A stretch of DNA of 64,000 nucleotides from Actinomycetes bacterium (GTDB lineage Bacteria > Actinomycetota > Acidimicrobiia > Acidimicrobiales > Ilumatobacteraceae), in NCBI GenBank assembly GCA_027491335.1, contig JAIXWJ010000060.1:1-64000 (forward strand), given 5' to 3'. The position numbers and the translations under genes were made by a program. Positions within the stretch are counted from its first letter, which is position 1. The number at the start of each line of letters is the position of its first letter. Positions 7,277 to 17,022 of this stretch are shown in pieces. The notes under the pieces are model-generated. The model did not search any database. It had not been told where the DNA came from and saw only the letters and a program-made list of their open reading frames with translations.

Positions 7277-9297
7277 GCAACGAACGTCGCACGACACGGG
7301 GAACCGAGGTTCCCAAATCACGTCGCAAGGTGGATTCCAGCAAGCGGGCTCGCACCGCGACGACCAAGTCGTCCGCCTCGAAGAGTGCGTCATCGTCGAA
7401 GAGTGCATCATCGTCGAAGCGCACTTCTTCGACGCGTGCCGCGTCGAAGGCGACCAAGGTCGCGTCGCGTCGTCGCCCCAAGCAGAGTTTGGGTTTGCTG
7501 TTCGGTCGCGACGACAAGACCGAAGCTCCCAAGGCCACCGTTCGCAATCGTTCCACGGCCGGATTGCGACGCACGCGATTCCACGTGATGGTCTCCCTCG
7601 GTTTGGTGTGCATGGTGGGATTGGTTGGTCGCAGTTTCTGGGTGCAGGTCGCCCACGGAGCCGGTTACCGCGAGGACGGCGTGCAGCAACGGCAACGGTT
7701 CTCGTCCATTCCGGCCGCGCGTGGGACGATCTTCGATCGTGACGGAAACGAGATGGCCATCACTGTCCCGGCCACCTCCATCTACGCGAACCCGCAATCG
7801 ATCATCGATCCGGCGGCCACGGCCCACGTGCTGGCCCAACTGTTGGGAATCGACGCCGTGTCCGAGGCGGACTTGGCCGCCAAGTTGGCCGATCAGAGCA
7901 CCACGTTCGTGTACGTGCAGCGATTCGTGGACGAGAACGTGGCCGAGGCGGTGTTGTCGTTGAACCTCGCGGGGATCTTCGGCATCTCCGAGCCCGAGCG
8001 CGTCGAGGTTGCGGGCGGGTTGGCGCGAAACGTGGTCGGTCGCACCGATCCCTTCGGCGTGGGCGCGACCGGCATCGAGTTGCAGTACGACAAGATGTTG
8101 CGCGGCCAAGACGGCGAGATGGTGAAGGAAGCCTCCAACGGACGCAGCCTTCCGGGCACGACCAAGATCGTGGACGATCCGCGACCGGGCACCGATCTGG
8201 TTCTCACCATCGACCGTTCGATGCAGTATCAGGTGGAGCGCATTCTCCTGGCTCGCGTCGAGGAACTCACGGCCAAGGGCGGCAACGCCGTGGTAATGGA
8301 CACCGCCACGGGTGAGATCCTCGCCATCGTCAGCGTGCGGCGCAATGCCGACGGCGTGGCCGAATTGACCGCGGGCAACATGGCGGCGGTCGAGGCACAT
8401 GAGCCCGGTTCGGTGGCCAAGGTGTTCAGCATGGCCGCGACGCTCGACTCCGGTGTGGCCACCACCGATCGCGTGTACGACGTTCCCGGCGTCTACGTGT
8501 TCGACGAAGGCCAGGAATACGAAAAGGAGATCAAGGACGCTTACCCCCACGACCTCGAGCCCATGACGTTGCGCGACATCTTCGTTCGCTCGTCGAACAT
8601 CGGAACCTTGATGGCCGCCGGTGAAGTGGGATCGCCGCGCCTTCACGACTACCTCGAGGCGTTCGGATTCGGCAAGCAGTCCGGCCTGCAGTTCCCCGGC
8701 GAGACCGCGGGAATGCTGAAGCAGCCCGAGAACTGGCGTGGTTCGGAGAACGCCACGATCACCTACGGATACGGATACTCCTCGTCGGCGTTGCAGTTGG
8801 TGTCGGCGGTGAACGTGATCGCGAACAACGGGGTGTACGTGTCGCCCCGATTGGTGCGCGCCACCATCGACGAGAAGGGTTCTTTCTGGGAGGCGCCGGC
8901 GGGTGCGACCCGACGAGTCGTGTCCGAGACCACCGCCGCCACGATGCGCGCGCTTATGGCGTCGGTGGTGTGCGAAGGAACGGGTACCCGGGCGCGAATC
9001 GATGGAATCTCGGTGGCCGGCAAGACCGGCACCGGATACAAGATTCAGGACAACGGAACGTACGAGAACGAGGACGGAACCCGCGCCTACTTCGCGACGT
9101 TCGTGGGTTTCCTGCCCGCCAACAACCCGCAGATCTCGATTCTCGTCTCCATCGACGAACCGGATCCCTCCAGTCGCGACCGTTTCGGTGGTACCGCCGC
9201 CGCGCCGGCTTTCGCCAAGATCGCCACCATGGCCATTCACGAGCGTTCGATCGAACCCTCAGCCGACGATGCCGGTTGCCCGGCGGTGGCCGAGTGA
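7273..9297 (+). CDS. ftsI: Peptidoglycan D,D-transpeptidase FtsI (PBP3, class B)
   Basis: This is a 674-residue septal transpeptidase. The N-terminal 90 residues are cytoplasmic and rich in Lys, Arg and Ser, with short repeats (SKSASS) coded by a 15-bp near-repeat around 7381-7420. One transmembrane segment follows (about 104-124), then the PBP dimerisation domain and the transpeptidase domain. The catalytic motifs are intact: SVAK with nucleophile S380, SSN at 440-442 and KTGT at 584-587. It cross-links septal peptidoglycan together with FtsW, encoded three genes downstream. Starts at ATGA overlapping ftsL. Confidence 0.95.
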   Translation: MSNERRTTRGTEVPKSRRKVDSSKRARTATTKSSASKSASSSKSASSSKRTSSTRAASKATKVASRRRPKQSLGLLFGRDDKTEAPKATVRNRSTAGLRRTRFHVMVSLGLVCMVGLVGRSFWVQVAHGAGYREDGVQQRQRFSSIPAARGTIFDRDGNEMAITVPATSIYANPQSIIDPAATAHVLAQLLGIDAVSEADLAAKLADQSTTFVYVQRFVDENVAEAVLSLNLAGIFGISEPERVEVAGGLARNVVGRTDPFGVGATGIELQYDKMLRGQDGEMVKEASNGRSLPGTTKIVDDPRPGTDLVLTIDRSMQYQVERILLARVEELTAKGGNAVVMDTATGEILAIVSVRRNADGVAELTAGNMAAVEAHEPGSVAKVFSMAATLDSGVATTDRVYDVPGVYVFDEGQEYEKEIKDAYPHDLEPMTLRDIFVRSSNIGTLMAAGEVGSPRLHDYLEAFGFGKQSGLQFPGETAGMLKQPENWRGSENATITYGYGYSSSALQLVSAVNVIANNGVYVSPRLVRATIDEKGSFWEAPAGATRRVVSETTAATMRALMASVVCEGTGTRARIDGISVAGKTGTGYKIQDNGTYENEDGTRAYFATFVGFLPANNPQISILVSIDEPDPSSRDRFGGTAAAPAFAKIATMAIHERSIEPSADDAGCPAVAE

Positions 9298-9299
9298 CC

Positions 9300-10739
9300 A
9301 TGACGTTGGGAACGCATCATCGCACCGTTGGTGAGCTGACGCGCGCCGTCGGTTCGTCGGGCGCCGCGCTGGTGTCGGGGTCGGCGGACGCGTTGGTGGT
9401 CGACATCACGCACGACTCTCGCGCCGTCGAGGCCGGGACCATGTTCTGTTGCGTGCGTGGGGTTCTGCGTGACGGTCACGACTTCGCCACCGTCGCGGTC
9501 GAGAGGGGAGCGAGCGCTCTTCTGGTGGATCACCGACTCGACGGCGTGGGAGATGTCGCCCAGATCGTGGTCGAGGACGTTCGGTCGGCGATCGGACCTA
9601 TCGCGAGCGAGGTCTTCGGCAATCCGTCGCGCCACCTGTCCGTGGTGGGAATCACCGGCACCAACGGCAAGACGACCACCACGCATCTTTTGGGATCGAT
9701 CCTGAAGGTGTCGGGAGTGTCGACCGACGTGATGGGGACGCTCACCGGTGCGCTCACCACTCCGGAGGCCAGCGACTTGCAGCGGACGCTCGCGGCGCGG
9801 CACGCCGCCGGCGTGCGCTCGGTGGTGATGGAAGTGTCCTCCCATGCACTGTCGCTGGATCGGGTGCTGGGAACTTCGTTCGCGCTGTCGATCTTCACCA
9901 ACCTGGGTCGCGACCATCTCGACTTCCACGGGACGCAAGAGGCCTACTTCGAAGCCAAGGCGCGACTGTTCGAATCGGATCTGTCCCGCGTCGGTGTGGT
10001 GAACGCCGATGATCAGTTCGGCCGTCGCCTGATCGACCGTTCGGCGATACCGATGATTCCCTTCTCGATGGACGACGTGTCCGACACCGAGGTGTCGGCG
10101 ACGTCGCACTCGTACACGTGGCGTGGTGTCCGTGTGAACGTGGCCATGGGCGGTTCGGTCAACGTCATGAACTCTCTCGCGGCCGCCACGGCGGCTCGGG
10201 AGTTGGGGGTCGACCTCGACGCGATCGTCGAAGGTCTGCGCGTCGCACCGGTGGTGGCGGGGCGATTCGAGCATGTCGACGCCGGACAGGACTTCGTCGT
10301 GCTGGTCGACTTCGCGCACACGCCCGACGGCCTCGGCGAGATGTTGCGCTCCGTTCGCCAGGCGACCACCGACGGTCGCGTGATCGTGGTCTTCGGGTGC
10401 GGCGGGGATCGCGACAAGATGAAGCGTCCGATCATGGGCGAGACCGCCGCATCGCTCGCCGACGCCGTCGTCGTCACATCGGACAATCCGCGTTCGGAGG
10501 ACCCCGAGGCCATCATCGCCTCCGTCGTCGCCGGCATACCGGACCATCTGCGTCACCGTCTGATCGGAATCGAGTCGGATCGACGCGCGGCCATGTCGTT
10601 GGCATTTCGGCACGCCCGAGAAGGTGACGTGGTGATCATCGCGGGCAAGGGGCACGAGCGCACCCAGACCATCGGTGGCGAGGTCCTGGAGTTCGACGAT
10701 CGCGCCGTCGCCCGAGAGTTGTTGGAGGGACGCCGATGA
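9300..10739 (+). CDS. murE: UDP-MurNAc-tripeptide synthetase MurE (meso-diaminopimelate type)
   Basis: This is a 479-residue Mur ligase with N-terminal UDP-binding domain, ATPase loop GTNGKTTTTH (about residue 120) and C-terminal amino-acid domain. The motif DNPR (in TSDNPRSEDP, about residue 398) selects meso-diaminopimelate over lysine, so the cell wall is predicted to be of the mDAP type. ATG 9300 and GTG 9294 (GTGA overlap with the ftsI stop) are both possible starts, two residues apart. Its 3' end overlaps mraY directly: murF, which normally follows, is missing. Confidence 0.95.
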   Translation: MTLGTHHRTVGELTRAVGSSGAALVSGSADALVVDITHDSRAVEAGTMFCCVRGVLRDGHDFATVAVERGASALLVDHRLDGVGDVAQIVVEDVRSAIGPIASEVFGNPSRHLSVVGITGTNGKTTTTHLLGSILKVSGVSTDVMGTLTGALTTPEASDLQRTLAARHAAGVRSVVMEVSSHALSLDRVLGTSFALSIFTNLGRDHLDFHGTQEAYFEAKARLFESDLSRVGVVNADDQFGRRLIDRSAIPMIPFSMDDVSDTEVSATSHSYTWRGVRVNVAMGGSVNVMNSLAAATAARELGVDLDAIVEGLRVAPVVAGRFEHVDAGQDFVVLVDFAHTPDGLGEMLRSVRQATTDGRVIVVFGCGGDRDKMKRPIMGETAASLADAVVVTSDNPRSEDPEAIIASVVAGIPDHLRHRLIGIESDRRAAMSLAFRHAREGDVVIIAGKGHERTQTIGGEVLEFDDRAVARELLEGRR

Positions 10740-11815
10740 TCGCCGTCATGATCGCCGGAGTGACCTCGATGGTCCTGTCGTTGGCGGGGACCCGTTTCCT
10801 CATCTCGTTCTTCCGCAACCGGGGCAAGGGTCAGCCGATTCTGGGCAAGGAGGATCACGGCCCGACGCACCACGAGAAGAAGTCCGGCACTCCGACGATG
10901 GGAGGGCTGAGCATCGTCGGTGCCGCCATCATCGGCTGGGTCGTCGCTCACGTTCGTGACGGGTTGGCTTTTTCCAATCAGGCGATGATCATCATCGTGG
11001 GCATCCTGGTGATGGCCGGAATGGGTCTGCTCGACGACCTCATCAAGGTGAACAAGGGTCACAACCGCGGAATCTTCTGGAAGAAGAAGGGCTACATCAC
11101 CTTCGGTCTGGCGTGCGCGGTCACGTGGTGGTTGGCCGCCGCGACCGACATCTCCGAGACGGTCTCCTTCACTCGTTTCGATTGGCCGGGCTGGGAGATC
11201 CCGTGGTGGCTGTGGGTGTTGTGGACCGCGGGCATGATGTGGGCCACCACCAACGCCGTGAACGTGACGGATGGTCTCGACGGACTCGCCGGAGGTTCGG
11301 CGCTGTTCGGCTTCCTCGCCTACACCATCATCGGCTACTGGTCGTTCCGTAATCCCGAGGTGTACGGCGTCCTCGCCGGTGGAACCGTGAACCCGCTCGA
11401 CCTCGCCGTTTTGGCGGCGGCGTTCGCTGGCGCGTGCGGTGGATTCCTTTGGTGGAACGCGGCCCCGGCGCGCATCTTCATGGGTGATGTGGGGGCTCTC
11501 GGAATCGGTGCGGCACTCGGCTTGCTGGCCGTGGCCACCAACACGCACTTCTTGCTGCCCCTCATCTGCGGAATCAACGTCATGGAAGCCGGATCGGTGG
11601 CCGTCCAGATGGTGATCTTCAAGGCGTCGGGACGCACGCGTCGCTTCTTCCGCATGACCCCGATCCATCATCACTTCGAGCTGATCGGTTGGCCCGAGAC
11701 GACGGTCATCATTCGCTTTTGGATCATCGGGGGAATTTGCGTGGCTGGATCACTGGCCATGTTCATCGCCGACTTCACGCGCATCAGCGACGCGGCCATG
11801 AAGGTGTTGCCGTGA
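10736..11815 (+). CDS. mraY: Phospho-MurNAc-pentapeptide translocase MraY
   Basis: This 359-residue polytopic protein (about ten transmembrane helices) transfers phospho-MurNAc-pentapeptide to undecaprenyl phosphate, making lipid I. Conserved sites are the GTPTMGG loop (about residue 52), the Mg-binding DDLIK (about 99), NAVNVTDGLDGLAGG (about 173) and the MTPIHHHFEL histidine motif (about 306). It starts in an ATGA overlap with murE and ends in a GTGA overlap with murD. Confidence 0.96.
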   Translation: MIAVMIAGVTSMVLSLAGTRFLISFFRNRGKGQPILGKEDHGPTHHEKKSGTPTMGGLSIVGAAIIGWVVAHVRDGLAFSNQAMIIIVGILVMAGMGLLDDLIKVNKGHNRGIFWKKKGYITFGLACAVTWWLAAATDISETVSFTRFDWPGWEIPWWLWVLWTAGMMWATTNAVNVTDGLDGLAGGSALFGFLAYTIIGYWSFRNPEVYGVLAGGTVNPLDLAVLAAAFAGACGGFLWWNAAPARIFMGDVGALGIGAALGLLAVATNTHFLLPLICGINVMEAGSVAVQMVIFKASGRTRRFFRMTPIHHHFELIGWPETTVIIRFWIIGGICVAGSLAMFIADFTRISDAAMKVLP

Positions 11816-13230
11816 GTGAGCGCGTTCTCGTCTACGGCGTCGGCGTGACTGGCGCGGCCACCGTCAAGGCCCTCGTGGCTCGCGGTTATTCGGTGGTCGC
11901 CGCCGACGACGACGTGACCGCCGCGAAGCGGACCGCGATGTCCGCCATGGACGTGGAACTGGTCGAGGCACCGGACGATCGGCGACTGGCCTCGATCCTG
12001 GATGGTGTCGACTCCATCGCCCCGGCCCCCGGAGTGCCCGAGGGGCACCGGGTGCTGCGACTCGCCGGCGAGAAGCGCAAGGCGGTCTACGGTGAACTCG
12101 ACCTCGCGTACGAGTGGGAGCAGTCGCGCCCCGGTGGTCCCCGTCCGATGATCGCCGTCACCGGAACGGACGGCAAGACCACGACCGTCACGATGGTCGA
12201 GGCGATGATCCAGGCGTCGGGTCGTCGCGCGGTCGCGTGTGGCAACACCGACGTTCCGTTGGTGGAGGCGCTCGACATGGACGTCGACGTGTTCGTGGTG
12301 GAAGCCACCAGTTTCCGACTCGCATTCGTCGAGACGTTCCGCGCTCAGTCGTCGGCGTGGCTGAATCTCGCTCCGGACCATCTGGATTGGCACGCGTCTA
12401 TGGCGTCGTACGAAGCGGCCAAGGCGCGCATCTGGCGCAACGTGCGTTCGAACGACGTGGCCGTCGGTGTGGTGACCGATCCGGTGGTGGCGCGTCACCT
12501 GAATTCCTTGCGTTGTCGCCGGATCGAGATCGGAGGGGATCGTTCCTCGTACGGTGTTCGGAGCGGGGTTCTCGAATGTCCGTCGGGGGAGATCATCGCC
12601 ACGTCGCGCATGCGACGCGCGCTCCCGCACGACATCTCCAACGCGCTGGTGGCATCGGCGTTGTGCATCGAGCCGGGATTGGCGTCGGTCGAAGCCGTCT
12701 CCGCCGCTCTGCAGAGTTACGAGGCCCCTCATCACCGAATCGAACTCGTGGCCGAGGCCGGTGGTGTGCGTTGGTTCGACGACTCCAAGGCCACCTCTCC
12801 GCACGCCGCGCTCACCGCCATCGCCGGTTTCGAGAACGTTGTGCTCGTCGCGGGTGGCCGCAACAAGGGTCTCGATCTGGGTGAGTTGGCGAACGGAATG
12901 AGTCGCATCAAGGCGGTCGTGGCGATCGGAGAGTCGGCCGAGGAGATCGAGCGAATCTTCTCCCCGCATCGCACGGTTTTGCGTGCCTCCGACATGACCG
13001 AAGCGGTGGCTCATGCCACGTCGCTCGCGAAGTCCGGGGACACGGTGCTCCTCTCGCCGGCGTGCGCCAGTTTCGACTGGTACGGCGGTTATCAGGAGCG
13101 CGGCGACGATTTCGCCCGTTGCGTGAAGGCTCTCGTGGCCGGAACGAAGGGTCGTGCGAGCAAGAAGAACGAGCCGGCGAAGGACAAGCCGGCCAAGAAG
13201 CAATCGGGCAAGTCAGGAGTCGGAAAATGA
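11812..13230 (+). CDS. murD: UDP-MurNAc-L-alanine:D-glutamate ligase MurD
   Basis: This is a 472-residue Mur ligase with an N-terminal Rossmann-like domain (VLVYGVGVTGAATVKAL), ATPase loop GTDGKTTTV (about residue 118; the family usually has GTNGKTT) and the C-terminal WFDDSKATSPHA motif. A Lys-rich tail (KKNEPAKDKPAKK) of about 25 residues follows the catalytic domain and is probably disordered. GTG 11812 is the start, in a GTGA overlap with mraY. The position between mraY and ftsW supports MurD over other Mur ligases. Confidence 0.93.
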   Translation: MSERVLVYGVGVTGAATVKALVARGYSVVAADDDVTAAKRTAMSAMDVELVEAPDDRRLASILDGVDSIAPAPGVPEGHRVLRLAGEKRKAVYGELDLAYEWEQSRPGGPRPMIAVTGTDGKTTTVTMVEAMIQASGRRAVACGNTDVPLVEALDMDVDVFVVEATSFRLAFVETFRAQSSAWLNLAPDHLDWHASMASYEAAKARIWRNVRSNDVAVGVVTDPVVARHLNSLRCRRIEIGGDRSSYGVRSGVLECPSGEIIATSRMRRALPHDISNALVASALCIEPGLASVEAVSAALQSYEAPHHRIELVAEAGGVRWFDDSKATSPHAALTAIAGFENVVLVAGGRNKGLDLGELANGMSRIKAVVAIGESAEEIERIFSPHRTVLRASDMTEAVAHATSLAKSGDTVLLSPACASFDWYGGYQERGDDFARCVKALVAGTKGRASKKNEPAKDKPAKKQSGKSGVGK

Positions 13231-14489
13231 CGATCGCGATCGGACAGAAGTCCCGTACCAATCGAAGCGGTCGCAAGTCGGCGGGGCGATCCGCCGACAA
13301 CCTGGCCGATCGTCGTCGTGCGGCGTACGAACGAGCCCAACGCATCCGCACGGGCGAGGGTGGACTTCGCTCGCGCTACCAGGACGCCACCTCGCGCGAC
13401 CCCAAGCCGGTGGGCTACTACGTCATCGCCGCGGTATCGATCATCCTCGTGCTCTTCGGTCTCGTGATGGTGATGTCATCGTCGTCGATCGTCTCGTTCA
13501 ATCGTGGCGACTCGGCGTGGAAGCTCTTCCGTCGTCAGGCGGTGTACGCGGGCATGGGCGCCGTCGGCATGATGTTCGCGTACAAGTTGAAGTTGGACAT
13601 CCTGCACAAGATCGCGCGTGTCGGTCCGGTGGTGGGTCTGGGTTTGATGCTCCTGGCATGGGTGCCCGGTCTTGGCGTCGAGGTGAACGGTGCGCGTGCC
13701 TGGATCCAGCTTTTCGATCAGCGATTCCAGCCGTCGGAGTTCATGAAGTTGTTCATCGTGATCTACGGAGCCGATCTTCTCTCTCGTCGATTGGATCGGA
13801 TGCACGATTGGCGCGTCACGATGAAGCCGTTCGGACTTGTCGTCGCCGCCGGCGCCGGCTTGTCCTTGATCCAGAGCGACTTCGGCTCGTGCGCGGTCAT
13901 GGTCGGAATCGGTTTCGTGGTTCTTTTCCTGGCCGGAGCACCGTTGTTTCCGTTGATCACGGTGGCCGGAATCGGCGGAGCTTTCGGAGCACTCCTCGTC
14001 GCCTTGCGGCCCGACAAGTTCGTGCGTATCACGTCGTTCTTCGAGCTGTACGAGAACCGCGGACACTCCACGTATCAGGTGTACCAATCGTTGATCAGCC
14101 TCTCGAACGGCGGTGTGACCGGCACCGGCATCGGGGCCGGCACCGGCAAGTGGGGCTACGTGCCGTTGGCGCACAGCGACTTCATCTTCGCGACGCTCGC
14201 CGAAGAGATGGGCTTCCTCGGTGTGATCGGCCTGATCGCACTGTTCACGTTCCTCATCTACTTCGGTTTCCAGGCCGCCATCTCGTGTCGCACCAGCTTC
14301 GGACGTTTGCTGGCCGGTGGCATCTCGGGATGGTTCCTCATCCAGATCTGCATCAACATTGGTGGCGTCATCGGAGCGATTCCCGTGACCGGTCTGACGT
14401 TGCCGTTCATCTCCTTCGGCGGATCGTCACTGATCGTGTCGATGGTGGCCGCCGGACTCCTGATGAACGTGGCTCGACGCCCTCGATGA
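13227..14489 (+). CDS. ftsW: Septal peptidoglycan glycosyltransferase FtsW (SEDS family)
   Basis: This is a 420-residue SEDS protein with a basic cytoplasmic N-terminus of about 65 residues and about ten membrane helices. SEDS signatures include the NGARAWIQLFDQRFQPSEFMK-like segment (about residues 153-173), GHSTYQVYQSL, and the C-terminal TGLTLPFISFGGSSL block. FtsW polymerises lipid II at the septum with FtsI. AGGAG lies eight bases before ATG 13227, and the start overlaps the murD stop (ATGA). Confidence 0.95.
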   Translation: MTIAIGQKSRTNRSGRKSAGRSADNLADRRRAAYERAQRIRTGEGGLRSRYQDATSRDPKPVGYYVIAAVSIILVLFGLVMVMSSSSIVSFNRGDSAWKLFRRQAVYAGMGAVGMMFAYKLKLDILHKIARVGPVVGLGLMLLAWVPGLGVEVNGARAWIQLFDQRFQPSEFMKLFIVIYGADLLSRRLDRMHDWRVTMKPFGLVVAAGAGLSLIQSDFGSCAVMVGIGFVVLFLAGAPLFPLITVAGIGGAFGALLVALRPDKFVRITSFFELYENRGHSTYQVYQSLISLSNGGVTGTGIGAGTGKWGYVPLAHSDFIFATLAEEMGFLGVIGLIALFTFLIYFGFQAAISCRTSFGRLLAGGISGWFLIQICINIGGVIGAIPVTGLTLPFISFGGSSLIVSMVAAGLLMNVARRPR

Positions 14490-15616
14490 CCCGTTTCGCG
14501 GTGATCGCGGGCGGTGGCACCGCCGGGCACGTGTTGCCGGCGCTCGCCATCGCCGAGGGTTTGGTGGATAGTGGCCACGCTCTCGACGAGATCATGTACA
14601 TGGGTGCCGAGCGTGGGATCGAGACTCGACTCGTTCCACCCGTGGGTATCGACCATCGATTCTTCGACGTGGTCGGTCTTCAGCGCGGGCTGTCGGTGAG
14701 CGCGTTCGTGCGCAATCTCTCCTTTGCTCCCAAGCTGGTGCGCGCTCGACGTTCGGCGATTCGCGTGATGCGTCGGGATCTTCCCCGAGTGGTCGTGAGC
14801 GTGGGTGGCTACGCGAGCCTGCCGGCGGTGCTCGCGGCTCGGCGTCTGCGCGTTCCGGTCGTGGTCGTCTCGTACGATCGGACGCCCGGGCGCTCGAGTC
14901 GACTCACGTCGCGATTCGCCTCCGCCACGGCGACCGCGTTCCCCGGATCCGGTCTTCCTCGTGCGCGCTGGACCGGCGCCCCCGTCAGGCGTTCCGTTCG
15001 AACGGTCGACCGTGAGGGTGATCGTCGTGTTGCTCGTGAACGATTGGGGATTCCGGGCGATCGATTCATGGTGGCCGTGGTCGGCGGTTCACTCGGTTCG
15101 CGGGTGCTGAACCGTTCGGTGTTGGCGCTCGTGGGAGAATCGTCGCATGATCGTTCTCTCGCGGTGTTCCACGTGGTCGGTGAACGATTCGTCGACGAGC
15201 ACCGAGGTGACGGCGGCCTCGATCGTGACGGTTCCGACGGGGTTTGGTACCGCGTGATCGGATACGAGGATCGGATGTCCGACGTGTACGCCGCCTGCGA
15301 TCTGTTGATCGGTCGCGGAGGAGCGGGCACGGTCGCCGACGTGGCGACGGTCGGTATTCCGTCGGTGCTCGTGCCCTGGTCCGGAGCGAGCGATGATCAT
15401 CAACGAGCCAACGTCGCCTGGCTGAGCGACGAGGATGCCGCCGTCATGCTGGACGAGGGTGAGGTCGCCACTCGGCTCGCCACGGTCGTCGGTGAATTGC
15501 GCGCCGACTCGGTGCGTCTCGATCGCCTCGGCTCCCGGGCTCGTTCGCTCGGTGAACCCAATCGTCGTGGAGCCATCACCAAATTGATCGAAGAGGTCGC
15601 CGGAGTTTCGCCGTGA
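14486..15616 (+). CDS. murG: UDP-GlcNAc:lipid I GlcNAc transferase MurG
   Basis: This is a 376-residue GT-B glycosyltransferase that adds GlcNAc to lipid I to form lipid II at the inner face of the membrane. The N-terminal loop AGGGTAGHVLPALA (about residues 7-20) is the actinobacterial form of the GGTGGH motif. The C-terminal UDP-GlcNAc site includes DLLIGRGGAGTVADVATVG (about 272-290) and the downstream VPWSGASDDHQ segment. ATGA overlap with ftsW; GTGA overlap with murC. Confidence 0.94.
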   Translation: MTRFAVIAGGGTAGHVLPALAIAEGLVDSGHALDEIMYMGAERGIETRLVPPVGIDHRFFDVVGLQRGLSVSAFVRNLSFAPKLVRARRSAIRVMRRDLPRVVVSVGGYASLPAVLAARRLRVPVVVVSYDRTPGRSSRLTSRFASATATAFPGSGLPRARWTGAPVRRSVRTVDREGDRRVARERLGIPGDRFMVAVVGGSLGSRVLNRSVLALVGESSHDRSLAVFHVVGERFVDEHRGDGGLDRDGSDGVWYRVIGYEDRMSDVYAACDLLIGRGGAGTVADVATVGIPSVLVPWSGASDDHQRANVAWLSDEDAAVMLDEGEVATRLATVVGELRADSVRLDRLGSRARSLGEPNRRGAITKLIEEVAGVSP

Positions 15617-17022
15617 GTGCGGCCAGGGGTTCGGCCGTGTTCGACTTGTCGGCGAAACGCCGCGTGCACGTCGTCGGAATCGGGGGACCGGGGATGAACG
15701 CCATCGCCACCTGCCTGGCCCAGATGGGGCACGACGTCTCGGGCAGTGACATCCATGAGTCCGATGTGGTCGAACGCATGCGGTCCCTCGGTATACGGGT
15801 GAACATCGGACACGATCCGTCGGTCGTGGACGGCTGCGAGGCGGTCACGTCGTCGACGGCGATTCCGATGGGGAACGTCGAAAGAGCGCGGGCTCGCGAG
15901 ACGGGGATCCCGGATCTCGGTCGAGCCGACATGTTGGCGGCGCTCTGCGCCCGTCGTCGATCGGTCGCGGTGGCGGGAACCCATGGGAAGACGACCACCA
16001 CCTCGTTGCTCGTGCGCTCGCTCGAAGTGGCCGGCGTCGACCCGTCCTTCGTCGTGGGTGCCGACTTGCTCGACGAGGGCACCGGTGCTCGCTGGCGCGA
16101 CGGAGAGTTTCTGGTCGTCGAAGCCGACGAGAGCGACGGCACGCATCTGAAGCTCCCGCTCGCTGGAACGATCCTCACCAACATCGACCGCGACCATCTG
16201 GATCATTACGGCGATTTCGCCGGGTTGGTCGCGGCGTTCGAGGAGTATTTGTTGGGGGTTGTTGGCCCGCGGGTGGTGTGCATCGACGATCCGACGATCG
16301 CCGGAATCGTGGCGCGTCATCCGAACGAGAGTTGGACCACCTACGGAACGTCCGCGGAGGCCGACTACCGGTGGTCGCGCGTGAACGCGCGCGATGGCGT
16401 CACCACCTTCGTCGTCGACACTCCCGCGGCCACCTCGATCGAGGTCACGAGTCCGTTGCGCGGCGTGCACAACGTCGCCAACGCCACCGCGGTGATCGCC
16501 ATGGTCTCGGCCGTTGGTGTCGATGCGAGGTGGGCCGTCGAGGCCATCGCCACCTTCGGGGGAGTCGATCGTCGTTTCCAGATCATGGCCGAGATCGACG
16601 GGATCACGTTGGTCGATGATTACGCCCACTTGCCGCGGGAGATCGACGCGGTGTTGACCGCCGCGCGAGCGAGTGGTGACGGATGGTCGCGCGTCGTCGC
16701 CGTGTTCCAGCCGAATCGTTTCAATCGAATGGCGATCATGGCCGACGAATACGGGGACGCGTTCGGATCGGCCGATCTCGTGGTGCTGGCCGACATTTAC
16801 GCCTCGGGCACCACCCCGATCGCCGGCGTCACCGGGCAACTGGTCGTGGATGCGGTGCGAAAGCGACGTCCCGAACTCGATGTGATCTACGAACCCGATC
16901 GAGAGCTCCTGGCGACGACGGTGTCCGGTCTTCTTCGTTCCGGTGATGTGTGCATCTCCATGGGGTGCGGCGACGTCGAGACGCTCCCGAGCGAGATCGT
17001 CGCGGTGCGGGGACGCCGGTGA
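15613..17022 (+). CDS. murC: UDP-MurNAc:L-alanine ligase MurC
   Basis: This is a 469-residue Mur ligase. The first domain begins with the dinucleotide-like VHVVGIGGPGMN, the ATPase loop is AGTHGKTTTTS (about residue 122, histidine form specific for MurC), and the C-terminal domain has DDYAHLP, the MurC/Mpl variant of the DDYAHHP motif. It commits UDP-MurNAc to stem-peptide synthesis. GTG start in a GTGA overlap with murG. Confidence 0.94.
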   Translation: MSAARGSAVFDLSAKRRVHVVGIGGPGMNAIATCLAQMGHDVSGSDIHESDVVERMRSLGIRVNIGHDPSVVDGCEAVTSSTAIPMGNVERARARETGIPDLGRADMLAALCARRRSVAVAGTHGKTTTTSLLVRSLEVAGVDPSFVVGADLLDEGTGARWRDGEFLVVEADESDGTHLKLPLAGTILTNIDRDHLDHYGDFAGLVAAFEEYLLGVVGPRVVCIDDPTIAGIVARHPNESWTTYGTSAEADYRWSRVNARDGVTTFVVDTPAATSIEVTSPLRGVHNVANATAVIAMVSAVGVDARWAVEAIATFGGVDRRFQIMAEIDGITLVDDYAHLPREIDAVLTAARASGDGWSRVVAVFQPNRFNRMAIMADEYGDAFGSADLVVLADIYASGTTPIAGVTGQLVVDAVRKRRPELDVIYEPDRELLATTVSGLLRSGDVCISMGCGDVETLPSEIVAVRGRR

